Shown piece by piece: positions 54,324 through 63,127 of a stretch of DNA of 64,000 nt. This DNA is from Fictibacillus enclensis. Lineage in GTDB: Bacteria; Bacillota; Bacilli; Bacillales; Fictibacillaceae. Position numbers and translations under genes: made by a program. The notes beneath the pieces were generated by a model. The model made no database searches. It was given only the letters and a program-made list of their open reading frames with translations, and had not been told where the DNA came from. The stretch's first letter is position 1; each line of letters opens with the position of its first letter. The DNA lies in contig NZ_KQ758619.1 in assembly GCF_001457035.1 (NCBI RefSeq), positions 489,492 through 553,491 on the forward strand, given 5' to 3'.

Positions 54324-55823
54324 GTGGAACAGCCATTGCTTATGATGGAGAATATTTCAAAGTCCTTTAACGGAATCACTGTTCTGGATTCCGTGAGTTT
54401 TTCAGTAAAGAAAGGTGAAGTGCATGCGCTGATGGGAGGAAACGGCGCAGGCAAATCAACTTTGATGAAAATATTAACCGGTGTTTATTCAGCTGACCAG
54501 GGCGATATTTTTATCGATGGCAAGAAAGTAGAGATCCATAATACCGATGACGCCCGAAACAACTACATCTCCATGATCTTTCAGGAATTCAGCCTGATTC
54601 CTTCATTGACGGTCGCGCAGAATATTTTTCTGACGCGGGAATCAAAAACTTCCTTAGGGCTTCTTAATGATAAACAATGCATCGAGGAAACAGAAAAGCT
54701 TCTCGAGGAATTGGACGTGGACATACATCCGAATGATATTGTTGGTAATCTTGGCGTCGGATACTGGCAGATGACGGAAATTGCGAAAGCTCTGTCCCAG
54801 GAAACCAAAATTCTTGTGATGGATGAACCGACATCCTCTCTGACCCAAAAAGAAACAGAAATCCTGTTTTCCTTTATTCAAAGGCTGAAAAACAAGGGAT
54901 ATGCAATTATTTACATCTCTCACCGGATGGAGGAAATTTTTGAAATATGTGACCGGATTACCGTGCTGCGGGACGGGAAGTTTGTTGCCACTGAGGAATG
55001 CAGGAACACGGATCTGGACACCGTGATCCAGCACATTGTCGGAAGGGATTCCAACAAGGCCTTTGAATGGAAGGAACGGCCGTATTCAACCGATGTCACT
55101 CCTGTCCTGGAAGTCAAAAACCTGCAAGCCGGTTCAAAAGTAAAAGATGTGAGCTTCAAGGTATTTCCGGGAGAGATTCTTGGTATTGCGGGATTGATGG
55201 GCAGTGGCAGATCAGAGACGGCGAGGGCCATTTTCGGAATCGATGCGAAAGAAGGCGGAGAGATCCTCATTAACGGGGAACAGAAAACAATCAAAACGGC
55301 TCCCGATGCGATTGATGCCGGATTGGCCCTCATTCCAGAAGACCGCCGCATGCAGGGGTTAATTCTTGAGCATAGCGTCAAAGAAAATATTATCCTGCCC
55401 ATTTTATCAAAATTAAAAAAGGGGCCGGTTCTTGATGAGGCAAAAGCGAACGAAATGGCCAGCCATTTTGTCGAGAAGCTGAGGATTAAGACCGACGATA
55501 TTTTTAAGACGTCCCGTTTACTGTCGGGTGGAAACCAGCAAAAAATCGTCCTTGCCAAATGGCTGGCAAACAATCCCGAGATTTTGATTTTGGACGAGCC
55601 TACGATCGGGGTGGATATCGGTGCAAAGACCGAAATCATTGATGTGATCCGCGAGCTTGCTGACAGCGGTAAAGCAATCGTGGTTATATCGTCAGAATTC
55701 CCCGAACTTATGGCGCTTAGCGACCGGGTCATCGCCATGCACAATGGCCAGGTCGTGAAGGAATTAAGAAGAACAGAAATCCATTCAGAGGAGGAGCTTC
55801 AGCATGCCATCCAAGGAAATTAA
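54324..55823 (+). CDS. Sugar ABC transporter ATPase, double cassette (RbsA/MglA type)
   Basis: 499 residues with two ABC domains. First: Walker A GGNGAGKST near residue 40, Walker B ILVMDEPTSS, HRMEEI. Second: degenerate Walker A GLMGSGRSE, signature LLSGGNQQKIVLAKWLANNP, Walker B LDEPTIGVDIGA. This asymmetry is normal for sugar importers of the carbohydrate-uptake-2 class. GTG start after GAGGGTGAGTGC; overlaps the permease by 20 bp. Confidence 0.95.
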   Translation: MEQPLLMMENISKSFNGITVLDSVSFSVKKGEVHALMGGNGAGKSTLMKILTGVYSADQGDIFIDGKKVEIHNTDDARNNYISMIFQEFSLIPSLTVAQNIFLTRESKTSLGLLNDKQCIEETEKLLEELDVDIHPNDIVGNLGVGYWQMTEIAKALSQETKILVMDEPTSSLTQKETEILFSFIQRLKNKGYAIIYISHRMEEIFEICDRITVLRDGKFVATEECRNTDLDTVIQHIVGRDSNKAFEWKERPYSTDVTPVLEVKNLQAGSKVKDVSFKVFPGEILGIAGLMGSGRSETARAIFGIDAKEGGEILINGEQKTIKTAPDAIDAGLALIPEDRRMQGLILEHSVKENIILPILSKLKKGPVLDEAKANEMASHFVEKLRIKTDDIFKTSRLLSGGNQQKIVLAKWLANNPEILILDEPTIGVDIGAKTEIIDVIRELADSGKAIVVISSEFPELMALSDRVIAMHNGQVVKELRRTEIHSEEELQHAIQGN

Positions 55824-56802
55824 TGCTCCGGGCCAGGTTGCCTTTGGCAAAAGCAAGCCCCGGCCGGTTCAAAAGTTAGATTGGAGAAACTATATTGTTT
55901 ATTTTGCATTCATCGGGGTCCTGATTTATTTTTCCATTTCCCTGTTCGATGACGGCTTCGTCTCAACGGATAATCTGTTGAATATCGCCAGACAAACAGC
56001 CATGATCTCGATCATGGGTGTGGCGATGACCTTTGTCATCAGTACCGGAGAAATCGACCTTTCTGTAGGATCAACCACCGCACTTGCTTCTTTAACTGCG
56101 GCGCTTGCCATCCAGTCCGGATTCGGAATGCTTGGCGGACTTGTGGCAGGCCTTGGTACAGGGCTTATCGTAGGACTGATTAATGGGTTATTAATCACCA
56201 GGTTTGTCATTCCTTCGTTTCTGGTGACTCTCGGGATGATGGGGATCGTTAAAGGGATGGCCATGTGGGTTACCGATACGGCTCCAGTGCCCATCATCAA
56301 CTCTGCCTTTAACTTTCTGTTTGGTTCGGGAGATATTGGTTCCGTTCCCATTCTATTAGTTTGGACATTGCTGGCCACTGTTGCCGCTCATATTCTTCTG
56401 AGAAAAACCTCCTTCGGCCGGCAGACACTCGCCACCGGCGGAAATGAAAGCGCTGCAAGATTTTCCGGGGTCAAAACCCATCGCATTAAATTGATGGTCT
56501 TTCTGGGAACAGGATTGGCAGCAGGGTTTGCCGGAATTCTCTATGCCGGTCGCATGCATGCGGGACGCTATACGTTCGGTGATGGTGATGAACTATCGGT
56601 TATTGCCGCAGTTATCCTTGGCGGAACGAGTCTTTTCGGCGGCGTTGGTACGGTGATCGGGACATTGATTGGATCCTTGATGATCGGAACCATTAACAAC
56701 GGATTGATCATCATGGGTCTGGATGTCAGCCAGCAAATGATGATTAAGGGACTCATTATCATCCTGGCTGTAGCGTTTGGAAAGAAAGCGATGAAAAATT
56801 AA
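55804..56802 (+). CDS. Sugar ABC transporter permease (RbsC type)
   Basis: 332 residues, about nine helices: VIYFSISLF region helix 1, NIARQTAMISIMGVAMTFVI, STGEIDLSVGSTTALASLTA, GLINGLLITRFVIPSFLVTL, ATGGNESAARFSGVKTHRIK (cytoplasmic EAA-like loop), GYTFGDGDELSVIAAVILGG-type block. One permease gene only, so it should act as a homodimer with RbsA and the lipoprotein. GAGGAGCTTCAGC precedes the ATG. Confidence 0.94.
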   Translation: MPSKEINAPGQVAFGKSKPRPVQKLDWRNYIVYFAFIGVLIYFSISLFDDGFVSTDNLLNIARQTAMISIMGVAMTFVISTGEIDLSVGSTTALASLTAALAIQSGFGMLGGLVAGLGTGLIVGLINGLLITRFVIPSFLVTLGMMGIVKGMAMWVTDTAPVPIINSAFNFLFGSGDIGSVPILLVWTLLATVAAHILLRKTSFGRQTLATGGNESAARFSGVKTHRIKLMVFLGTGLAAGFAGILYAGRMHAGRYTFGDGDELSVIAAVILGGTSLFGGVGTVIGTLIGSLMIGTINNGLIIMGLDVSQQMMIKGLIIILAVAFGKKAMKN

Positions 56803-56826
56803 CAGAAGCGCAAAGGAGCATGAAGA

Positions 56827-58002
56827 GTGGAAAAGATAAAGGTTGGCATCATAGGAACAGGCTTTATTGGGCCCACCCACATTGAAGCCATCAGACGTCT
56901 TGGCTTTGTTGAGGTGTATGCCCTGGCTGAAAGCAGCCAGGATTCGGCTGAAGAAAAAGCAGCGAAGCTTGGCATTCCAAATGCTTACGGCGATTATCGT
57001 GAAATGCTGAAAAACAAGGAAATCCAGGTGGTCCATAACTGCACACCGAATCATCTGCATTTCGAGATCAATTGCGACATCATTTTGGCCGGAAAGCACG
57101 TATTATCCGAAAAGCCGTTGGCCATGTCCAGCAGGGAATCGGAAGAGCTGCTGGCATTGGCCACGGAGAAGAAGGTTGTTCACGGTGTCAACTTCAATTA
57201 CCGTCAATTTCCGGTTTTAAAACAGCTCGAAACGATGGTCCAGAACGATGAAATCGGAAAGGTTAACCTGGTGCACGGGAGCTATTTGCAGGACTGGCTT
57301 CTGTTCGATACGGACTATAACTGGCGATTGGCACCTGGTACAGGGGGAAGATCCAGAGCGGTAGCCGATATTGGATCCCATTGGTGTGACACGGTTCAAT
57401 ATGTGACCGGGAAAAAAATTGTGGAAGTATTTGCGGACTTGGCCACGGTCATTCCAGTAAGGAAAAAACCGGTGGTGAATGTCTCAACATTCGGCGGCCA
57501 GCAAACAGAAGATGAAAGTTACGAGAATGTACCTATTCATACGGAAGATTATGCTTCGGTCCTTGTCCGGTTTAATGATGGAACGAAAGGCGTATTCACT
57601 GTTTCACAGGTCAGCGCAGGACGGAAGAACCGGTTAAGCTTCGAACTGAACGGCAGTAAGTGTTCCGCCTATTGGAATCAGGAGGAGCCGGAGAAGCTGT
57701 GGATTGGGCATCGTAATCGTGCCAATGAGGTCCTTTTGGCGGATCCTGCCCTCTTCTCGGCGGATGCCAAGTCATCTATCCACCATCCGGGCGGACATAA
57801 CGAAGGGTGGCCCGATGCATTGAAAAATATGATGCTGAACTTTTACACGTCTATCCGTGATGGACAAACATCCGGAGCTGAGATCAATTTTGCCACATTT
57901 GAGGATGGCCACCGGTCGATGTGCATAACTGAAGCCATTTTGGAAAGCCATGAGCATCAAAAGTGGGTGAAGGTTGGAGCCGGTCAGGAGGTCTTTTCGT
58001 GA
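56827..58002 (+). CDS. Gfo/Idh/MocA-family oxidoreductase (second)
   Basis: 391 residues. KVGIIGTGFIGPTHIEAIRR, NCTPNHLHFEINCDIILAGK, HVLSEKPLAMSSRESEELLA (EKPL 95-98), VNFNYRQFPVLKQLETMVQN, YLQDWLLFDTDYNWRLAPGT, GRSRAVADIGSHWCDTVQYV and WPDALKNMMLNFYTSIRDGQ. It oxidises or reduces a sugar hydroxyl with NAD(P). In Lgd-type pathways a second member of this family reduces 3-ketoglucose, the LgdC step; that role is possible here. GTG start after AAAGGAGCATGAAGA. Confidence 0.9.
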   Translation: MEKIKVGIIGTGFIGPTHIEAIRRLGFVEVYALAESSQDSAEEKAAKLGIPNAYGDYREMLKNKEIQVVHNCTPNHLHFEINCDIILAGKHVLSEKPLAMSSRESEELLALATEKKVVHGVNFNYRQFPVLKQLETMVQNDEIGKVNLVHGSYLQDWLLFDTDYNWRLAPGTGGRSRAVADIGSHWCDTVQYVTGKKIVEVFADLATVIPVRKKPVVNVSTFGGQQTEDESYENVPIHTEDYASVLVRFNDGTKGVFTVSQVSAGRKNRLSFELNGSKCSAYWNQEEPEKLWIGHRNRANEVLLADPALFSADAKSSIHHPGGHNEGWPDALKNMMLNFYTSIRDGQTSGAEINFATFEDGHRSMCITEAILESHEHQKWVKVGAGQEVFS

Positions 58003-58970
58003 AAATTGGTGTGTTTACCGTCCTCTACCAGAATCTCTCGTTTGAAGAAATGCTGACCAAGCTTTCGGAAGCAGGCGTTGATGCAGTTGAGTTAGGCACT
58101 GGCAATTTTCCAGGAAACAGCCACTGCGATACGGATGAGCTCCTGGATGCTCCTGATAAGCTGAGAGCTTTCCAACGGGCACTGGAAACGAGAGGGATGA
58201 CAATCAGCGGATTAAGCTGCCATGGCAATCCGCTGCATCCCAACCCTCATACGGCAAAAGAGGCGCATGATGTCTGGCGAAAAACCGTGTTGCTCGCTGA
58301 AAAGCTGGAGGTCCCTGTGATCAACGGCTTTTCAGGCTGTCCGGGAGATCATCTGAACGCCAAGTATCCGAATTGGGTAACTTGTTCCTGGCCGCCTGAG
58401 TACAAGGAAATGCTTGATTGGCAATGGAACGAGGTCGTCATTCCCTACTGGAAGGAAGAAGCAGCCTTCGCTCGGCTTCACGGAATGGAACGAATCGCCC
58501 TGGAGATGCACCCGGGATTTGTGGTGTACAATCCGGAAACGCTCCTCAAGCTGAGAGAGCATGCGGGTCCGGTGATCGGTGCTAACTTTGACCCAAGCCA
58601 TCTCATCTGGCAGGGCATTGATCCTGTTGAAGCAATCAAAAAACTTGGCCGTGAAGATGCCATCCATCATGTCCATGCGAAAGACGTGTACCTTGATCAG
58701 GCCAATATCAAGGTCAACGGTGTCCTGGATACAAAGCATTACAGTGAGATATTGGATCGTTCATGGACATTCCGGTCCGTCGGATACGGTCATGACGAAA
58801 AAATGTGGAAGGATATCCTCAGTACACTTCGTGCGGTCGGGTATGACTATGTCATTTCTATTGAACATGAAGATATGCTGGCTTCCACTGATGAAGGATT
58901 AGGCAAAGCCGTTTCTTTACTTAAACGAAGCGTATTCAAAGACAAAGCGGCCGAATTATGGTGGGCATAA
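57999..58970 (+). CDS. Sugar phosphate isomerase/epimerase-family TIM barrel (2 of 3)
   Basis: 323 residues: KIGVFTVLYQNLSFEEMLTK, GVDAVELGTGNFPGNSHCDT, ISGLSCHGNPLHPN, ERIALEMHPGFVVYNPETLL, ANFDPSHLIWQGIDPVEAIK, IHHVHAKDVYLDQANI, WTFRSVGYGHDEKMWKDILS, YVISIEHEDMLAS. The metal-binding Glu, Asp, His and Glu pattern is complete. Of the three barrels it is closest in layout to the LgdB1-type 3-keto-glycoside eliminases and to IolE/IolI. GTG start after CAGGAGG, overlapping the dehydrogenase stop by 4 bp. Confidence 0.88.
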   Translation: MKIGVFTVLYQNLSFEEMLTKLSEAGVDAVELGTGNFPGNSHCDTDELLDAPDKLRAFQRALETRGMTISGLSCHGNPLHPNPHTAKEAHDVWRKTVLLAEKLEVPVINGFSGCPGDHLNAKYPNWVTCSWPPEYKEMLDWQWNEVVIPYWKEEAAFARLHGMERIALEMHPGFVVYNPETLLKLREHAGPVIGANFDPSHLIWQGIDPVEAIKKLGREDAIHHVHAKDVYLDQANIKVNGVLDTKHYSEILDRSWTFRSVGYGHDEKMWKDILSTLRAVGYDYVISIEHEDMLASTDEGLGKAVSLLKRSVFKDKAAELWWA

Positions 58971-59005
58971 ACAGAAATTCACTGAAAGTGCAGGAGGGAC
59001 AACGT

Positions 59006-60040
59006 ATGACGATGCAAGCTGCCTTTTTTCCAGGTAACAAGAAAGTAGAAATACGTGAAGTGGAGATTCCGGTTCCCGGCCCGGGTGAAGTGCTGATCAA
59101 AATGAAGGCTTCGGCCATTTGCCGGAGCGATATGAGCTTGTACTATGGCAGTTCCGTTTTCTCGGGCGACTCCACATGTGGCTGTCATGTTCCGGGCCAT
59201 GAACCAGCAGGGGTCATTGAGAAGGCAGGGGAGGGAGTTTCCCAGTTTCAAGCCGGTGACCGTGTCGCAGTTTATCTGGCGGTCGGCTGCGGGGAATGCC
59301 CTTCATGCAGGAGCGGCTACAAGATGTTTTGTGAGGAATTTAAATGCATTGGGTTTGATGCTCATGGCGGGGATGCAGACTACATGGTGGCTCCGGCTGA
59401 AAACTGCATGAGACTGCCGGATGAAATGGACTTTATTACAGCCGCTGTTTCAACGGATGCAGTTGGAACCTTGTACCACGCCCAAAAGCGATTATCCGTA
59501 TCGGGAAGAGATACGGTTGTGATCTTCGGCATGGGTCCCATGGGAGGAGCCGGGGTGATGATCGCAAAAGCACTCGGCGCGCGAGTGATTGCGGTCGATA
59601 TGATCCACGAGCGGCTGGAGGTCGCCAAAGAGCTGGGAGCAGACCATGTGATTAACGGTGGCGAAGCTGATGTGCTGAATGAGATTGCCCGCATCACCCA
59701 TGGCGCGGGAGCGGACGCGGCGATCGACTGTTCGGGAAGTCCATATGCCGAAAACAATGCTCTGGACTGTGTCAGAGCCCACGGCAGAGTCGCTTTTATA
59801 GGAGAAAGCAGGGAAACAACGATCAAACCAAGTGACCAGCTCATCCGCAAGCAGATTACGTTAATTGGCTCATGGTACTTTCCCATCCATGAGTATGACG
59901 AAATTGCAGATTTTATTATCAAAAAAGAATTGCCTGTCGAAAAGCTGGTGACGCACACATTTAAACTCGAAGAAGCGGAACGCGCCTTCCAACTCTTTGA
60001 TGAACGGAAGACAGAAAAGGCGGTCTTTGTTTGGGAATGA
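59006..60040 (+). CDS. Zinc-dependent alcohol/polyol dehydrogenase (MDR family)
   Basis: 344 residues. Catalytic zinc Cys in SAICRSDMSLYYG and His in GHEPAGVIEKAGEG; structural-zinc cysteines in AVGCGECPSCRSGYKMFC; NAD site IFGMGPMGGAGVMIAKALGA. It looks like sorbitol or threonine dehydrogenase relatives. Likely oxidises a pathway polyol or keto-sugar. ATG 59006 follows CAGGAGGGACAACGT; an earlier ATG at 58958 is unlikely as it lies within the preceding gene. Confidence 0.92.
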   Translation: MTMQAAFFPGNKKVEIREVEIPVPGPGEVLIKMKASAICRSDMSLYYGSSVFSGDSTCGCHVPGHEPAGVIEKAGEGVSQFQAGDRVAVYLAVGCGECPSCRSGYKMFCEEFKCIGFDAHGGDADYMVAPAENCMRLPDEMDFITAAVSTDAVGTLYHAQKRLSVSGRDTVVIFGMGPMGGAGVMIAKALGARVIAVDMIHERLEVAKELGADHVINGGEADVLNEIARITHGAGADAAIDCSGSPYAENNALDCVRAHGRVAFIGESRETTIKPSDQLIRKQITLIGSWYFPIHEYDEIADFIIKKELPVEKLVTHTFKLEEAERAFQLFDERKTEKAVFVWE

Positions 60041-60068
60041 CCCATTTAAAGAGAGAGGAGATGCAGAA

Positions 60069-60923
60069 GTGAAAGGAATATCTTTTAATACATGGGTGTA
60101 CAGCAGTTTTCCAGTTTGGGTACCTTCCTATCCGTTGGATGAGGTCATCAGCAGGCTGTCTTCCTTTGGCTATGATGCGATCGAAATCGGGTGTGCGAGC
60201 CCTCATGCCTGGCCTGATTATTTATCAGGCGACAGAAGGCAGGAGGTGCTCAAGCTTCTAAAGCAAAAGAATTTGAAGGTATCAGCAATGCTTCCTGCAC
60301 CAGGGGGCGGCCCCGGCATGAATGTCAGTTCTCCGCTTGCCGAAGAACGGGAATTCACGATTAATCATTACAAAAAGATTGTGCAGCTGGCTCATGAATG
60401 GGAGTGTCCGACTGTCATCTATGTTGCGGGCTGGGTGGTTCATGGAACCTCGCAAAAGGACGCCTGGAATTACAGCCTGGAAGGATTGGGGGAAATGGCG
60501 AAATTTTCGGAGGAGCTTGGTATAACATTGGTGGTCGAACCCACTCCCGCAGACAGCAATCTTATTGAAACAGCGGATGATGCTCTGCTGTTAAGCGAGC
60601 AGACAGGCGCCTCTAATGTAAAAGTCATGTTTGATACCTTCCATGCTCTCTATCGAAACGAAGTGCCCAGTGACTATATCTACCGGATGGCCGATCAGCT
60701 GCACCATGTTCACATTTCGGATAATGACCGCCTTCCTCCCGGACAGGGCAGAGGGGACTTTGATGCCGTAATAAAGGCTTTGAAGAATATTAAATATGAC
60801 GGCTACTTGTCCATGGAGGTTGGGTTTCATACCAGACAGTCGGAACCAGACTGGTACGCCAAAACGTCGATTGAGTTTTTGAAATCGAAGCTGCAGGATG
60901 AACGAAAGATTGTGAGATTATAA
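60069..60923 (+). CDS. Sugar phosphate isomerase/epimerase-family TIM barrel (3 of 3)
   Basis: 284 residues: ISFNTWVYSSFPVWVPSYPL, YDAIEIGCASPHAWPDYLSG, NLKVSAMLPAPGGGPGMNVS, GITLVVEPTPADSNLIETAD, VKVMFDTFHALYRNEVPSDY, LHHVHISDNDRLPPGQGRGD, YLSMEVGFHTR. Metal ligands are conserved as in the other two. Third member of a set that could give isomerise, eliminate and hydrate steps. GTG start after AGAGAGGAGATGCAGAA. Confidence 0.88.
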   Translation: MKGISFNTWVYSSFPVWVPSYPLDEVISRLSSFGYDAIEIGCASPHAWPDYLSGDRRQEVLKLLKQKNLKVSAMLPAPGGGPGMNVSSPLAEEREFTINHYKKIVQLAHEWECPTVIYVAGWVVHGTSQKDAWNYSLEGLGEMAKFSEELGITLVVEPTPADSNLIETADDALLLSEQTGASNVKVMFDTFHALYRNEVPSDYIYRMADQLHHVHISDNDRLPPGQGRGDFDAVIKALKNIKYDGYLSMEVGFHTRQSEPDWYAKTSIEFLKSKLQDERKIVRL

Positions 60924-60945
60924 CAGTTAAAGGGGAGAGATCGAA

Positions 60946-61830
60946 ATGGCGCAACAAATTAAAGACCACAACGGTGAACATGTTATCCATGGCCGTGAAA
61001 CAGTAAATGGTGTTCGTCTTCACTACTATACAGCTGGACAAGGGGAACCGGTTGTCCTCTTGCATGGTGTTCCCAAGACGTCGTATTACTGGCGCAATGT
61101 GGTGCCGAAGCTATCCGGGAACTACACGGTTGTCGTACCTGACCTTCGCGGGTTCGGGGATTCGGGCCGTACGCTCGATGGCTATGATATGCCCAATATG
61201 GCCGAGGATATTGCTCAGCTTATGACGGCGTTGGGCCACGAAACGTTCTATCTTGTAGGTGAGGATTGGGGAGCGGCAGTTGCTTATGCGTTGACGGCGA
61301 AATATCCTGAACGAGTAAAAAAACTAGTGTATCAGGAAATGCTTCTTCCCGGGTTCGGTCTTGAAGAGTGGTCCCATTTAACACTTGAGAATGTAAAAAC
61401 AAATCATTGGATTTGGCATATCAATTTTTACAATGTGCGTGATTTTCCTGAACTTTTAATTAGCGGTCGTGAAAAAGCCTATTTTTCTCACTTTATTAGA
61501 CATGAATGTTATGACCCTACCGCGATCACTGAGGAAGCGATTGATGAGTATGTGCGTTGCTATTCTGCACCTGGCGGGCTCCGTTCCATGTTCGAAGTCT
61601 ATCGTGCCACATTTCAGGATGCTGAATTTTTCCTGGAAGCATCGAAAACGAAGCTGCAAATGCCGGTACTTGCCCTGGGCAGCAAATATTTTATAGCTGA
61701 AGAGTGTACAAGGGAAATGAACCTGGTTGCCGAACATGTAGAAGAAGTAATTTTGCCATGGGGCCATCAGTTGGCCGAAGAATGTCCGGAAGAATTGAGT
61801 CGTGTATTGCTCGATTTTATAGGAAAATAA
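60946..61830 (+). CDS. Alpha/beta hydrolase, epoxide-hydrolase/haloacid-dehalogenase type (Asp nucleophile)
   Basis: 294 residues. PVVLLHGVPKTSYYWRNVVP (oxyanion), VVPDLRGFGDSGR, nucleophile elbow LVGEDWGAAVAYALTAKYPE with Asp107 where esterases have Ser, and catalytic His in LPWGHQLAEECPEE. That pattern is of epoxide hydrolases and haloalkane/haloacetate dehalogenases. Soluble, no signal. In a sugar locus it might open an anhydro or epoxide-like ring, or be unrelated cargo. AAGGGGAGAGATCGAA precedes the ATG. Confidence 0.9.
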   Translation: MAQQIKDHNGEHVIHGRETVNGVRLHYYTAGQGEPVVLLHGVPKTSYYWRNVVPKLSGNYTVVVPDLRGFGDSGRTLDGYDMPNMAEDIAQLMTALGHETFYLVGEDWGAAVAYALTAKYPERVKKLVYQEMLLPGFGLEEWSHLTLENVKTNHWIWHINFYNVRDFPELLISGREKAYFSHFIRHECYDPTAITEEAIDEYVRCYSAPGGLRSMFEVYRATFQDAEFFLEASKTKLQMPVLALGSKYFIAEECTREMNLVAEHVEEVILPWGHQLAEECPEELSRVLLDFIGK

Positions 61831-61888
61831 ATAAGCTATAAATCTCTATTTGAAAGCGGTTTAAATGATAAATATAAAAGGAGAGTAG

Positions 61889-63058
61889 ATGCAAATGGCA
61901 GAGCTTAGCTCATATGGAGGCAATGTGAACCGAACGTTTGAGGCAACGGGATACTTCAGACTTGAGCGCGAAAATGAGCGCTGGTGGCTTGTTGATCCGA
62001 AAGGGAATCAGTTCGTGACCATCGGGGTTAATCATGCGGATGAAACCAATTTAAAGTATGACCATAACTTTGATATCTGGAAAACGAAATACGGCTCACG
62101 GGAAAATTGGATCAAAGGGTTAAGCGAAGATCTTAAAAGCTGGGGGTTCAACACAATCGGCTGGACAGGGGACTATATCAGCGGAGACTGGGGGGTAGCC
62201 CTTGATTGGTTCGGTGATCCGATCAACCTCGGGCATTCACAAAGCTGGTCAGCGGCCGATTATAAGCATGCCGATATGCCGTATTGCTTACAAATAAGGG
62301 TTTCTGAATTTGAGGATTGGAATGGACATCCGGTGTATCCTGACGTCTTTTCCCATGAATTTGAAATGTATTGTGACTATCTGGCGCGGAGCATCTGTGC
62401 CGACCATGCCAACAGCAAGAATTTAATCGGGTATTTCCTTGTCGATATTCCGGCATGGATCCGCCATGCAAGCGGCAGTGATTTTAAACAGCTGGAAGGT
62501 TTAAACGAGCAGGAACGCAGCAGTAAACTATACGAGGTAGCGGCGAAATATTACGAAACGATCACAGCAAGCATCAGAAAGTACGATACTAACCACCTGA
62601 TTCTCGGGGACCGATTTAACGGCAACAAAGGAATCCCGGAGGAGGTGCTGAAAGCCATGAAACCTTATGTTGATGTGCTGTCGGTCCAATACTTCACAAG
62701 CCCGGATGAAGCGGGTTACCAGCAAATGAAGGAAGATCTTGCCCGGTGGCAAGCCATCGCTGACAAGCCTGTTGTGATCGCAGATATCGGAAACTGGTGC
62801 AAAACGCATATGAATCCCAACCGCGTAAGTGACATTCATGATCAGGCAGGACGAGCTGACGATTATATCGCCTCACTGAACACGGTTCTTCATGAGCCAT
62901 GGTTCCTTGGCTGGCATTGGTGCGCTCATCTCGAGAACAAAGCAAGAGGGTGGGGAATCAAAGATCCATACGACGAACCTTACGCTGATTTTGTTGATCC
63001 AGTCAAAGACTTTAACAAAGGTGTCTATCAAAAGATTGAGGATCGTGTAAAGTTCTAA
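61889..63058 (+). CDS. Glycoside-hydrolase-like protein (agarase/GH-A clan-like) with altered catalytic positions
   Basis: 389 residues, cytoplasmic (no signal peptide). RWWLVDPKGNQFVTIGVNHA is the opening block of GH50-type agarases and other clan-A enzymes. Where the acid/base Glu is expected the sequence is IGYFLVDIPAW (Asp186), and the nucleophile strand reads KPVVIADIGNW (Asp299 in place of Glu). The C-terminus (LGWHWCAHLENKARGWGIKD) is typical. Either these are inactive or the enzyme is unusual (e.g. acting on a keto-glycoside). AAAGGAGAGTAG precedes; a second ATG at 61895 is possible. Last gene of the locus. Confidence 0.75.
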   Translation: MQMAELSSYGGNVNRTFEATGYFRLERENERWWLVDPKGNQFVTIGVNHADETNLKYDHNFDIWKTKYGSRENWIKGLSEDLKSWGFNTIGWTGDYISGDWGVALDWFGDPINLGHSQSWSAADYKHADMPYCLQIRVSEFEDWNGHPVYPDVFSHEFEMYCDYLARSICADHANSKNLIGYFLVDIPAWIRHASGSDFKQLEGLNEQERSSKLYEVAAKYYETITASIRKYDTNHLILGDRFNGNKGIPEEVLKAMKPYVDVLSVQYFTSPDEAGYQQMKEDLARWQAIADKPVVIADIGNWCKTHMNPNRVSDIHDQAGRADDYIASLNTVLHEPWFLGWHWCAHLENKARGWGIKDPYDEPYADFVDPVKDFNKGVYQKIEDRVKF

Positions 63059-63078
63059 GAATAAGAGCGGTTTTTTCC

Positions 63079-63112
63079 AAGAAGGCCTGTGACTGACTGC
63101 AGGCCTTCTATA
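63079..63112. terminator. Bidirectional terminator of the sugar locus
   Basis: AGAAGGCCTG and CAGGCCTTCT around TGACTGACTG, between convergent genes. Confidence 0.8.
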
Positions 63113-63127
63113 TTTTGATAAATTTTG

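Noticed and set aside
54920..55744. 274-codon minus-strand frame
   Set aside because: Antisense to the ABC ATPase gene, whose motifs are complete.
59380..60045. 221-codon minus-strand frame
   Set aside because: Mirror frame of the zinc dehydrogenase; no ribosome site and no family.
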